In this document: positions 46,193 to 53,876 of the stretch, piece by piece
How the letters are laid out: each line of letters starts with the position of its first letter
Numbering within the stretch: position 1 is the first letter of the stretch
NCBI GenBank assembly: GCA_028821235.1
Contig: JAPPGV010000027.1
Coordinates: 6,383-70,382 of the forward strand
Length of the DNA stretch: 64,000 nucleotides
From: a bacterium
GTDB taxonomy: Bacteria > Actinomycetota > Acidimicrobiia > Spongiisociales > Spongiisociaceae
Direction: 5' to 3'
The notes under the pieces: generated by a model
Told to the model about the DNA's origin: nothing
What the model saw: only the letters and a program-made list of their open reading frames with translations
Databases searched by the model: none
Position numbers and translations under genes: made by a program

Positions 46193-47345
46193 ACGACCAC
46201 CTCCGCTGCCGGGTGACACCGGCGAGGGGAACGTGGCCGTACTAGTGGAGGAGGACCGGATCTCGGTCGCCCCGCAGTGGAAGCTCATGTGGTGGAGGTT
46301 CCGCAAGCACAAGGTTGCGGTGAGCGCGGGCTTTGTCATTGCCGCCTTCTACCTCGTGGCCCTGCTGGCGAACTTCTTCGCCTACTCCGATCCCGACGAC
46401 TCCCGCCCGGCCCAGTCCTTCATACCCCCCTCGCCCATCCATTGGTTTTCGGAGGACGGTACGTTCGGCCCTTACGTTCACCCGCTGGTGGGCGAGCGCG
46501 ACTTCGAGACCTTCAAGAAGGTGTGGGAAGCCGACGAGACCGTGTCCATTCCCATCCAGCTGTTCGCCCGCGGCTACGAGTACAAGCTCTTGGGCTTGTT
46601 CGACACCGACATCCACCTGATAGGCGTGCCCGAGGCGTACGAATCTGAATCCACCATCTTCCTGCTGGGGACCGACAACTTCGGTCGGGACATCTTCTCC
46701 AGGTTGGTCCTCGCCACCCGGACCTCCCTGACGATCGGGCTGGTCGGCGTCTTCCTGAGCCTCGTCCTGGGGGTCACCCTGGGAGGTATCTCCGGCTACT
46801 ACGGGGGTGTGCCCGACTCGATCATCCAGCGGATCATCGAGATACTTCGCTCCGTCCCCGTCATCCCCCTGTGGCTGGGAATCGCCGCAGCCCTGCCTCT
46901 CACCTGGAGTCCCACCCGCATCTACTTCTCCATCACGATCATCATCTCCCTGATCGGGTGGACCACCCTGGGCCGGGAGGTGCGGGGACGGTTCCTCCAG
47001 CTGCGGCACGAGGACTTCATAATGGCGGCGAGGCTGTGCGGCGCCAGGGACGGGCGCATCATCCGAGTCCACATGGTGCCCCTGCTTACCAGCCACATCA
47101 TCGCCGCCACCACCCTGGCCGTACCCCTCATGATCATCGCGGAGACCTCCCTCAGCTTCCTGGGCCTCGGCCTCCGGCCACCGGCCATCTCCTGGGGTGT
47201 CATGCTCCAGGACGCCCAGAACGTCCAGACGGTCGCCCAGGCGATCTGGATGCTCATACCCGTGGCTCCGGTGATCCTGGCCGTACTGGCCTTCAACTTC
47301 CTGGGCGACGGTGTCCGAGACGCGGCCGACCCCTATGGAGGCTGA
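46179..47345 (+). CDS. Dpp/Opp-type ABC permease C
   Basis: 388 residues, somewhat longer than the usual ~300. A cytoplasmic N-terminus precedes TM1 (about 46-66), then a ~110-residue extracytoplasmic insertion before the standard core (FLLGTDNFGRDIFSRLVLATRTSLTIG; RFLQLRHEDFIMAARLCGARDGRII, coupling helix; PLMIIAETSLSFLGLGLRPPAISWG). The long insertion (about 67-150) is typical of a DppC subgroup that goes with large binding proteins like the one at 49643. Its end overlaps the next gene's ribosome site. Confidence 0.93.
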   Translation: MATSERPPPLPGDTGEGNVAVLVEEDRISVAPQWKLMWWRFRKHKVAVSAGFVIAAFYLVALLANFFAYSDPDDSRPAQSFIPPSPIHWFSEDGTFGPYVHPLVGERDFETFKKVWEADETVSIPIQLFARGYEYKLLGLFDTDIHLIGVPEAYESESTIFLLGTDNFGRDIFSRLVLATRTSLTIGLVGVFLSLVLGVTLGGISGYYGGVPDSIIQRIIEILRSVPVIPLWLGIAAALPLTWSPTRIYFSITIIISLIGWTTLGREVRGRFLQLRHEDFIMAARLCGARDGRIIRVHMVPLLTSHIIAATTLAVPLMIIAETSLSFLGLGLRPPAISWGVMLQDAQNVQTVAQAIWMLIPVAPVILAVLAFNFLGDGVRDAADPYGG

Positions 47346-47346
47346 C

Positions 47347-48384
47347 GTGCGAACCGACCGCTCGCTGCTCTCCGTGCGGAACCTGAAGACCTACTTCATC
47401 GCCGACGAGGGGGTCACCAAAGCGGTCGACGGGGTGAGCTTCGACGTGTCGGCGGGCCGGACGCTGGGGATAGTCGGAGAGAGCGGGTGTGGCAAGAGCG
47501 TCACCGCGCTGTCGATCCTGCGGATAGTGGATGACCCCGGCCGGATCGTCGACGGCGAGATACTCCTCACCCGGAACGACGGGACCCCCGTCGACCTCGT
47601 GAAGCGGCGACCCAACGGAAAGTACATGCGTTCGGTGCGGGGAGGCGAGATCGGGCTCGTCTTCCAGGAACCGATGACATCGTTCAGCCCGGTCCACACC
47701 ATCGGCAACCAGTTGACCGAGGCCATACGCCTCCACGAGCGGCTCAACAAGGCGGAGGCCAGGGAGAGGGCAGCGGACCTTCTCACGATGGTGGGAATCC
47801 CCCGTCCCGCCGCCACCCTGGACCAGTACAGTTGGGAACTCTCCGGCGGCCTTCGCCAGAGGGCCATGATCGCCCACGCGCTGGCGCCCGATCCCAGGCT
47901 GCTGATCGCGGACGAGCCCACCACCGCGCTCGATGTGACCACCCAGGCCCAGATACTCGATCTCATGATGTCCCTGCAGGAGGAACGGTCGATGGCGGTA
48001 ATGCTGATCACGCACGACCTCGGCGTCATCGCCGAGACGGCGGACGATGTGGTGGTGATGTATCTGGGCCGCGAGGTAGAGCAGGGTTCCGTGGAGAACA
48101 TCTTCTACGACCCCCAGCATCCATATACCCGAGCCCTGTTGCGTTCCATCCCGGCCCTGGACGCGGCGCCCAAGGCCAAGCTGCCCGCCATCACCGGATC
48201 CGTGCCCCATCCGTTCGACCGCCCGAGCGGATGCAGCTTCCATCCCCGCTGCTCGGAGGCCATCGAGGGCTTGTGCGCGGTCGAAGAACCCGAGACCTGG
48301 ACGACTGCCCCCGGCCGGGAGGTGGTCTGCCATCTATTCCGCGATCAAGAGACGGCGGTCTCGATCGAAGGACGAGGGTCATGA
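47347..48384 (+). CDS. Dpp/Opp-type ABC ATPase D
   Basis: 345 residues; the GTG at 47347 was chosen because GGAGG sits 5 nt upstream within the end of permease C. Walker [10 protein letters not shown], signature [16 protein letters not shown], Walker [13 protein letters not shown] and the switch His in LITHDLGV are intact. The C-terminus has the oligopeptide ATPase Cys cluster [12 protein letters not shown] 47335 or GTG 47311 would be earlier alternatives. Coupled by ATGA to the next ATPase. Confidence 0.93.
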   Translation: MRTDRSLLSVRNLKTYFIADEGVTKAVDGVSFDVSAGRTLGIVGESGCGKSVTALSILRIVDDPGRIVDGEILLTRNDGTPVDLVKRRPNGKYMRSVRGGEIGLVFQEPMTSFSPVHTIGNQLTEAIRLHERLNKAEARERAADLLTMVGIPRPAATLDQYSWELSGGLRQRAMIAHALAPDPRLLIADEPTTALDVTTQAQILDLMMSLQEERSMAVMLITHDLGVIAETADDVVVMYLGREVEQGSVENIFYDPQHPYTRALLRSIPALDAAPKAKLPAITGSVPHPFDRPSGCSFHPRCSEAIEGLCAVEEPETWTTAPGREVVCHLFRDQETAVSIEGRGS

Positions 48385-49436
48385 CCGGGCCCGGCGCGGC
48401 CGAGAGCCCCACTCCCGATAACGGGTCCTCGAACATCCTCGAGGTCCGTAACCTCAAGAAGCACTTCCCGATCAGGGTGGGCTTCGCCAACCGGGTCAGG
48501 GGTCACGTCCGGGCCGTCGACGGGATCAGCTTCGACGTCCGCCAGGGCGAGACCCTGGCGCTGGTGGGCGAGAGCGGATCGGGCAAGACCACCGCGGTCC
48601 GCTGCTTGGTCCGGGCGTTGGATCCGACCGCCGGCGAGATCCGCTTCCGTACCGAAACGGGTAAGTGGATCGACCTGAGCGACCTCAGCCGGCGGGAGTT
48701 ACGTCCGCTGCGGCCCCAGATGCAGATGGTCTTCCAGGACCCGCGCTCATCGTTGAATCCCAGGATGACCATGCTCGACATAATCGGCGAACCCCTGCTG
48801 CTCAACGGGATGAACAACCGCAATGACCGCATCGACCGGGTCGAGGAATTGCTCCGCCTGGTTCGCCTGCGCCCCGAGTACATGCGCAGGTTCCCGCATG
48901 CCTTCAGCGGCGGCCAGCGGCAGCGGATCGGCATCGCGCGCGCCCTTGCTCTGAACCCTCGCCTGGTGATAGCCGACGAGCCGGTGTCCGCCCTCGACGT
49001 CTCCGTGCAGGCGCAGACCCTCAACCTGCTGCTCGAGCTCCAGGAGGAACTGGGCCTCACGTACATATTCGTCGCGCACGACCTGAGCGTGGTCAAGCAC
49101 ATCAGCGATCGGGTTGCGGTCATGTACGTCGGCAAGATCGTGGAGATCGGGGAGCGCGACCAGGTGTTCTTCAACCCGAAACATCCCTATACGGCGGCGC
49201 TCCTGAATGCCGTGCCCCGCACGGACCCCCGTGCCAGCCGCACGAGGATCCCGCTGCGCGGCGAGGTGGCGGATCCGGCCGACCCACCCAGCGGGTGCTA
49301 CTTCCATCCCAGGTGCGCCTACGCCATCGAGCGGTGCGGTGCCGAGACCCCTGTGGCAGAGGTGGTGGACGGGGAACGGCGGGTCGAATGCCTGCGAGTC
49401 GCGGAGTTGGAACTACCAGGCGTCACCACCGGCTGA
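48381..49436 (+). CDS. Dpp/Opp-type ABC ATPase F
   Basis: 351 residues. After ~20 non-conserved residues the domain starts [14 protein letters not shown]. Walker [10 protein letters not shown], signature [16 protein letters not shown], Walker [12 protein letters not shown] and the switch His in FVAHDLSVV are present, with SGCYFHPRC at the C-terminus. It is the fourth gene of the operon starting at 45203. The binding protein follows after a 206-bp gap with its own promoter and operator. Confidence 0.95.
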   Translation: MTGPGAAESPTPDNGSSNILEVRNLKKHFPIRVGFANRVRGHVRAVDGISFDVRQGETLALVGESGSGKTTAVRCLVRALDPTAGEIRFRTETGKWIDLSDLSRRELRPLRPQMQMVFQDPRSSLNPRMTMLDIIGEPLLLNGMNNRNDRIDRVEELLRLVRLRPEYMRRFPHAFSGGQRQRIGIARALALNPRLVIADEPVSALDVSVQAQTLNLLLELQEELGLTYIFVAHDLSVVKHISDRVAVMYVGKIVEIGERDQVFFNPKHPYTAALLNAVPRTDPRASRTRIPLRGEVADPADPPSGCYFHPRCAYAIERCGAETPVAEVVDGERRVECLRVAELELPGVTTG

Positions 49437-49509
49437 ACACACCTTCCGAACCGGCAACCTCACGCATGCCGGGTCTCCGGCGGGGCTTCCAGCAACCCTG
49501 CGAAACCAG

Positions 49510-49539
49510 TTGACACAATGGTTCTTGTGCGGATATCGT
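49510..49539 (+). promoter_or_regulatory. Promoter of the binding-protein gene
   Basis: TTGACA at 49510-49515 and TATCGT at 49534-49539, spaced 18 bp. The operator at 49532-49550 covers the -10 element, the arrangement expected for a repressor. The remaining ~100 nt of leader up to the ATG at 49643 show nothing else certain; a lone GATATC at 49557-49562 is not part of a palindrome. Confidence 0.55.
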
Positions 49540-49550
49540 GAAGCGTTATC
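49532..49550. promoter_or_regulatory. Regulon operator 4
   Basis: GATATCG-TGAAG-CGTTATC: perfect left half-site, 6 of 7 on the right, 5-bp spacer. It overlaps the -10 element of the promoter at 49510-49539, about 93 bp upstream of the binding-protein start codon. Confidence 0.75.
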
Positions 49551-49642
49551 GGGACTTGATATCAACAGCACGAGGCCTGCGGAGAGGGCGGACAACCCGA
49601 CCGATCACAACCTTTGACACGTGGGCGGAGGAGGTTCCGTTG

Positions 49643-51883
49643 ATGGCGGACGATAAGCACCAGGGCGACAAGGGTGTCTCGAGGCGCCGTTTCCTGAAGC
49701 TGGCCGGCGGCAGTGTTGGAGGTGCCATCGTCATCGCCGCTTGCGGCGCGGACGACGAGCCGGCTCAGACCACCGCCGCGCCCACGCAAACCACAGCCGC
49801 CCCGGCGACGACCCAGGCGGCTACCACGGAGACGACCGCCGCGGCCCCTGCGGACGCGCCGACCACGACAGCCGCAGCAAGCGACGCGCCGACCACCACG
49901 GCAGCAGCGGCTGCGGACACGACGACCACGACCCGCGCCATCGAAAGGGGCTTGCCGGCGATCGAGGGTCACATCGTGATCACCGATCCTGCCCAGTACC
50001 CCACCACGTACAACGAGTCGCCGGAGATGGCTGCTCGGGTGGCGGCGGGCGAGCTCCCGCCGGTTGACCAGCGCGTTCCGCGGAATCCCCTGGTGGTCGA
50101 GCCGGTGCATGAGATCGGCACCTACGGCGGGCGCGAGCTGCGCCGCGGGTACATCTCCACGGTCAATGATCGCCAGAACGCCAACCGGTTCAACGGTGGG
50201 CCGGACAACCTGATCTACTGGGACTACGCCCACCGGCAGGTAATCCCCAACATCGCGGCCGGGTTCGAGGTAAATGCCGACGCCACCGTGCTCACGCTCT
50301 ACCTGCGTGAAGGGATGAAGTGGTCCGACGGAGCGCCGTTCACCGCCGAGGACATTGTCTGGTGGCGCCAGCACATGAGCCTGAACTCCAACGTCGCGGC
50401 TCCCCCGGGACAGTTGCGCGTCGGTGGGGAGCAGGTGGCCGTGGAGAAGGTGGACGATTACACGGTCACGTTAACCGCGGTGGCACCCTACCCCCTGTTG
50501 CCGCAGATCATGGCGGGATGGGGTTCCATCAACGGGCAGACCATCACCGGTCAGTTCGGTTACGGGGGCTTCGCGCCTGCCCACTACCTGCAGCAGTTCC
50601 ACGCCGACTTCAATCCTGACGCCGACGCGCTGGCCCAGGATGCCGGCCAGGAGAACTGGGGCGCCTACCTCAAGAACCGGAACACGTGGCAATTCAACCC
50701 CGAGTTGCCGACCGTCACCCCGTGGGTGATGACACGGCCGATCAACGATCCTCCATGGGAGTTCGAGGCCAACCCGTACAGCATCTGGGTGGATACGGCG
50801 GGTAACCAGTTGCCGTACATCCACAAGATCAGCATGGCCGGAGCAGAGGACCGGGAAGTTCTGATCCTCAACTCCGTCGCCGGGGAGTACGACTTCCAGG
50901 ACCGGCACCTCCAGGTGGCGAGCCTCCCGGTGTTGCTCGAGAACCAGGAGCGCAGCGGGTACATGATCCACCGCACTCCCGGCGTGGGGTCGGACTTCGG
51001 GGTGCGTATCAACCTTGCCTACGACGCCGACCCGGTGATCGGTGAGTTGATCCGTACGGCCGACTTCAGGCGAGCCCTGTCGATGGGTATCGACCGGGAC
51101 GAGATCAATGAGGCCATCTTCCTGGGAACGAGCCAGACGACGTCTTCGGCGCCGTCGGAGCAGAGCGTCTACGCCCTGGGTCAGGAGTGGGTCGAGAAGT
51201 GGGCCACGCTCGATGTCGATGCGGCCAACGCGCTGCTCGACGGGATCGGTCTGACCGAGAAGGACGGAGAAGGCTACCGGCTGCGCCCCGACGGCAGCGG
51301 CGACCGGCTCGTGCTGGTCTACGAAGCGCCGGCCAGCTTCGCCGACTTCCCGGCCGCCGGACAGTTGATCCGGGAACACTGGCGCGAGATCGGGATCGAC
51401 CTGAGCGCTGGTCCGGCGGTTACCGGCGGCCTGCTCGTGGAGAAGGCCGAGGCCAACGAGATCATGTTCTCGGGCCACACGGTCTCATCCCCCGATCCGT
51501 TCCGGCAGCAGGACGGGATCATGCCCACCAGGACCAACAACTATCCGGGCTTGATCGGCATCCCCTACGCCAAGTGGCGGGCCACCGACGGCGCCGACGG
51601 CGTGGAGCCACCCGATCAGCTGATGATCAAGGAGGGTTGGGCCCTGCTTGACGCCGGTCTGGTCGAACCGGACGATGCGGAGCGGATCCGGATCGCGAAG
51701 GAGATCTACAAGCTCCATGTCGATCAGGTCTGGTCGATCGGGGTGGTCGGCGACGGCCTGGCAATCTACGGGATGTACTTGGCGAACACCAACCTCGGCA
51801 ACATCCCGGCCCGGATATCCAACACGCTGGACCAGCGGGCGCCATCGAACGCCCTTCCTCCCGCGTTCTACTGGAAGAGCTGA
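49643..51883 (+). CDS. Family-5 extracellular solute-binding lipoprotein (Tat exported)
   Basis: 746 residues; the start is the ATG at 49643, preceded by GGAGGAGG. The N-terminus has a twin-arginine motif (SRRRFLKLAGG, about 13-23), a hydrophobic stretch and a lipobox ending IAAC (about Cys36), then a Thr/Ala-rich linker to about 100. The DppA/OppA-type domain follows (LYLREGMKWSDGAPFTAEDIVWW; FRRALSMGIDRDEINEAIFLG). It is larger than classical DppA (~530). It delivers ligand to the permease encoded upstream but has its own promoter and operator. Confidence 0.94.
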   Translation: MADDKHQGDKGVSRRRFLKLAGGSVGGAIVIAACGADDEPAQTTAAPTQTTAAPATTQAATTETTAAAPADAPTTTAAASDAPTTTAAAAADTTTTTRAIERGLPAIEGHIVITDPAQYPTTYNESPEMAARVAAGELPPVDQRVPRNPLVVEPVHEIGTYGGRELRRGYISTVNDRQNANRFNGGPDNLIYWDYAHRQVIPNIAAGFEVNADATVLTLYLREGMKWSDGAPFTAEDIVWWRQHMSLNSNVAAPPGQLRVGGEQVAVEKVDDYTVTLTAVAPYPLLPQIMAGWGSINGQTITGQFGYGGFAPAHYLQQFHADFNPDADALAQDAGQENWGAYLKNRNTWQFNPELPTVTPWVMTRPINDPPWEFEANPYSIWVDTAGNQLPYIHKISMAGAEDREVLILNSVAGEYDFQDRHLQVASLPVLLENQERSGYMIHRTPGVGSDFGVRINLAYDADPVIGELIRTADFRRALSMGIDRDEINEAIFLGTSQTTSSAPSEQSVYALGQEWVEKWATLDVDAANALLDGIGLTEKDGEGYRLRPDGSGDRLVLVYEAPASFADFPAAGQLIREHWREIGIDLSAGPAVTGGLLVEKAEANEIMFSGHTVSSPDPFRQQDGIMPTRTNNYPGLIGIPYAKWRATDGADGVEPPDQLMIKEGWALLDAGLVEPDDAERIRIAKEIYKLHVDQVWSIGVVGDGLAIYGMYLANTNLGNIPARISNTLDQRAPSNALPPAFYWKS

Positions 51884-51896
51884 TACACAGCGACTG

Positions 51897-51924
51897 CGGA
51901 GGGTGGCGTACGGGCCACCCTCCG
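51897..51924. terminator. Hairpin after the binding-protein gene
   Basis: An 11-bp perfect stem (CGGAGGGTGGC with GCCACCCTCCG) and a 6-nt loop, 13 bp past the binding-protein stop and between two convergent genes. There is no U-tract. It is a likely terminator acting in one or both directions. Confidence 0.65.
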
Positions 51925-51947
51925 TCGCGCCCGGGGCAGCCTCGGAA

Positions 51948-52133
51948 CTAGAAGGGAAGCGGCTGGCGGCGGCGTTCGGCTCGTGCGAACCCGGCTATCC
52001 ACAGCGCAGCCACGAGGATCAGCCCGCTACCGAAGGCCGCCTGTCCCCACGTGCGCCAGATGAGAGCGAAGAAGAGCAGTACGATCCCCAATCCCATCGG
52101 CACCAGCGCTAGCCACTTGACCAGCTTCAGCAT
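51948..52133 (-). CDS. Small two-helix membrane protein
   Basis: 61 residues from ATG 52133 with a G-rich ribosome site about 7 nt upstream. Two hydrophobic helices (about 8-26 and 33-50) are separated by RTWGQAAFG, and the tail is basic (ARAERRRQ). I recognise no family. It is the last gene of the minus-strand unit with the MOSC-like, octopine-dehydrogenase-like and fused MmgE/PrpD genes. Confidence 0.6.
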   Translation of the reverse strand: MLKLVKWLALVPMGLGIVLLFFALIWRTWGQAAFGSGLILVAALWIAGFARAERRRQPLPF

Positions 52134-52164
52134 GCCTGACCCCCCTCTCGGTCGGGTCGGGTTC

Positions 52165-52809
52165 TCACTCTCCGACCGTTCGCAGTAGTAGATCGCCGGT
52201 TCGCACCGTCGCATACTTCGGGATCCGGCTCGCGCCCATGGAGTATCCCCGCATGCCGCCGCCGAGGAACTTCCGGGCCCGTACCACCCGGCGAACCGGC
52301 GTCCCCTTGTCCCTCAGCAGGAACTTGCTGAAAGGTACGCACGAGTCGAGCACATCTGGAGGGTCCAGCTCCACATCGCCACCGGAAGTGCGGATCACGA
52401 ACCCACCCGCCACATCCTGGTGGTGCAACCGCTCCGCCGTGTCGACGATGATGTTCTCCCCTGCCACACCCGGGGGCGCCCACCCGAACTCGCACTCGAT
52501 CAGCTTGTAATGCCCGCTGAACCCGATGCTCAGGATCCGATCGGGGCGATGTGCTCGCGCCTCGGCGGGATGCGCCGAGTGATGGCGGTCGAGAACCCAA
52601 TCGCCGTCCACCTCGGCGATGACGCCGGCCCGGCCCACCTTCAGTTCTCCCACCTTTATGAGTGATGTGGTTCGGTAGACCTGGCCGTCCGGGGTGTCCC
52701 CGATGAGCTTTTCCCTCTGGATCTGGAGAAGCGAGATCAGCCCGACAGGCACGAGCCCAGCCGACGTGTCCGCCGGACTCGGTTGTGACGATTCGCTTAG
52801 CCGGCTCAC
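52165..52809 (-). CDS. MOSC-like domain protein
   Basis: 214 residues. The central region GVAGENIIVDTAERLHHQDVAGGF followed ~25 residues later by DSCVPFSKFLL resembles MOSC domains, in which GEN.. and a conserved Cys bind a molybdenum-cofactor-derived or persulfide sulfur. The single conserved Cys is near residue 158. A partner enzyme for sulfur transfer or reduction of N-hydroxylated compounds would fit the family but is not shown. The start overlaps the octopine-dehydrogenase-family stop by 4 nt. Confidence 0.65.
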   Translation of the reverse strand: MSRLSESSQPSPADTSAGLVPVGLISLLQIQREKLIGDTPDGQVYRTTSLIKVGELKVGRAGVIAEVDGDWVLDRHHSAHPAEARAHRPDRILSIGFSGHYKLIECEFGWAPPGVAGENIIVDTAERLHHQDVAGGFVIRTSGGDVELDPPDVLDSCVPFSKFLLRDKGTPVRRVVRARKFLGGGMRGYSMGASRIPKYATVRTGDLLLRTVGE

Positions 52810-53876
52810 GCCACAGCCTCCAAGATCTCGTCGGGGGTCAGGTTACCGATGCCCATGTCCTCGAGGGAGCGGCCCTCGCTCCGGTAGTCCCTCCCGGTAG
52901 CCGCACCCGCGAGGGTGATGACCGAGTCGATGACGGGAGTGTGAACTCCCACCAGCCGGGCTATCCGCGTCATCGGCACCAGGCCGAGCGGCACGTCCTC
53001 GGTCACGTAGCGTCCGCGCATTCCTCCCGGGACGCCGATGCCCCGCATCACGTTGGAGGCCAGTTGCCGCTCCGTATCCATCGGGTCGGATCCGACGATA
53101 CCGTAGGAGCGCTCCAGCCAGGCGGGATGGCTCCGGAAGGGGATCCCCAACGCGCCGGCGATCTCCATCCTCTCGGCATCAAGGGCCTCCATGGCCCGGA
53201 CCGCCGAGGGCGTCATCCCGTCGGCGTAGAAGTCGAAGTCGCCCCCGTCCATCGGTCCGGCGTTGAGCACCGCCACCACAGGGTGGGCCACCGGGTTTAT
53301 GTTGTCGAAGCTGGTCTCGAGCACGGAGGTGGCCGGCTCGACGTTGGGGAAGACGGGTTGGAGCACCCCGAGGACTTCAGGTGTCCCCGAGGCTCCGAGG
53401 GCCGCCGCGGAAAAGGCCCGCTTGACCCCGCCGATATGGACCGTTCCGGGCTCGACGACCCGGCAGGCATAGGCCAGGGTGTTGGTTTCGGCCAGCCGGA
53501 CGCCGGCCGGAACTCCGAGATCCGACCAGGTCTTTCGCACCTCGAGGGCTCCGCCGAAGCCGCCCGGATGGAGAACCACCGTCTCATCACCTCGCAGCAC
53601 CCCGGCCAGTTCCGAGGCTATGTAGCGGTGGGCGAAGCTGGGGACCGACACGAGTATCAGGTCGGCGCCCGAGACGGCTCTGGCCATGTCGGTGGTGGCC
53701 AGCTCGATGGGACCGGTCTCCTCCACCGCCCCGCCTGCCCGGATCTCGCCCAAGGACGCCAGAGGCTCGACAACCTCCGGGAATCGGTCGTACAGCCTCA
53801 CGGAGTGACCTGCCCGACCGCAGCGCGCAGCGGTGGACTGGCCACCGTTGCCCGCTCCCAGAATCGCTATCCGCAC
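52806..53876 (-). CDS. NAD(P)-dependent octopine/opine dehydrogenase-family enzyme
   Basis: 356 residues. N-terminal Rossmann motif IAILGAGNGGQSTAARC, then LILVSVPSFAH and VLHPGGFGGALEV. The C-terminal domain opens SFDNINPVAHPVVAVLNAGP, which carries the conserved Asn/His pair of the octopine/nopaline dehydrogenase fold. Such enzymes make or break N-(carboxyalkyl)amino acids, linking an amino acid and a 2-oxoacid through a secondary amine. The start overlaps the fused MmgE/PrpD gene by 10 nt. In a catabolic regulon the cleavage direction is more likely, which is an inference. Confidence 0.85.
   Translation of the reverse strand: MRIAILGAGNGGQSTAARCGRAGHSVRLYDRFPEVVEPLASLGEIRAGGAVEETGPIELATTDMARAVSGADLILVSVPSFAHRYIASELAGVLRGDETVVLHPGGFGGALEVRKTWSDLGVPAGVRLAETNTLAYACRVVEPGTVHIGGVKRAFSAAALGASGTPEVLGVLQPVFPNVEPATSVLETSFDNINPVAHPVVAVLNAGPMDGGDFDFYADGMTPSAVRAMEALDAERMEIAGALGIPFRSHPAWLERSYGIVGSDPMDTERQLASNVMRGIGVPGGMRGRYVTEDVPLGLVPMTRIARLVGVHTPVIDSVITLAGAATGRDYRSEGRSLEDMGIGNLTPDEILEAVA

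Noticed and set aside
49557-49562. Extra GATATC next to operator 4
   Set aside because: It has no partner half-site at the 5-bp spacing, so I do not count it as a seventh operator.
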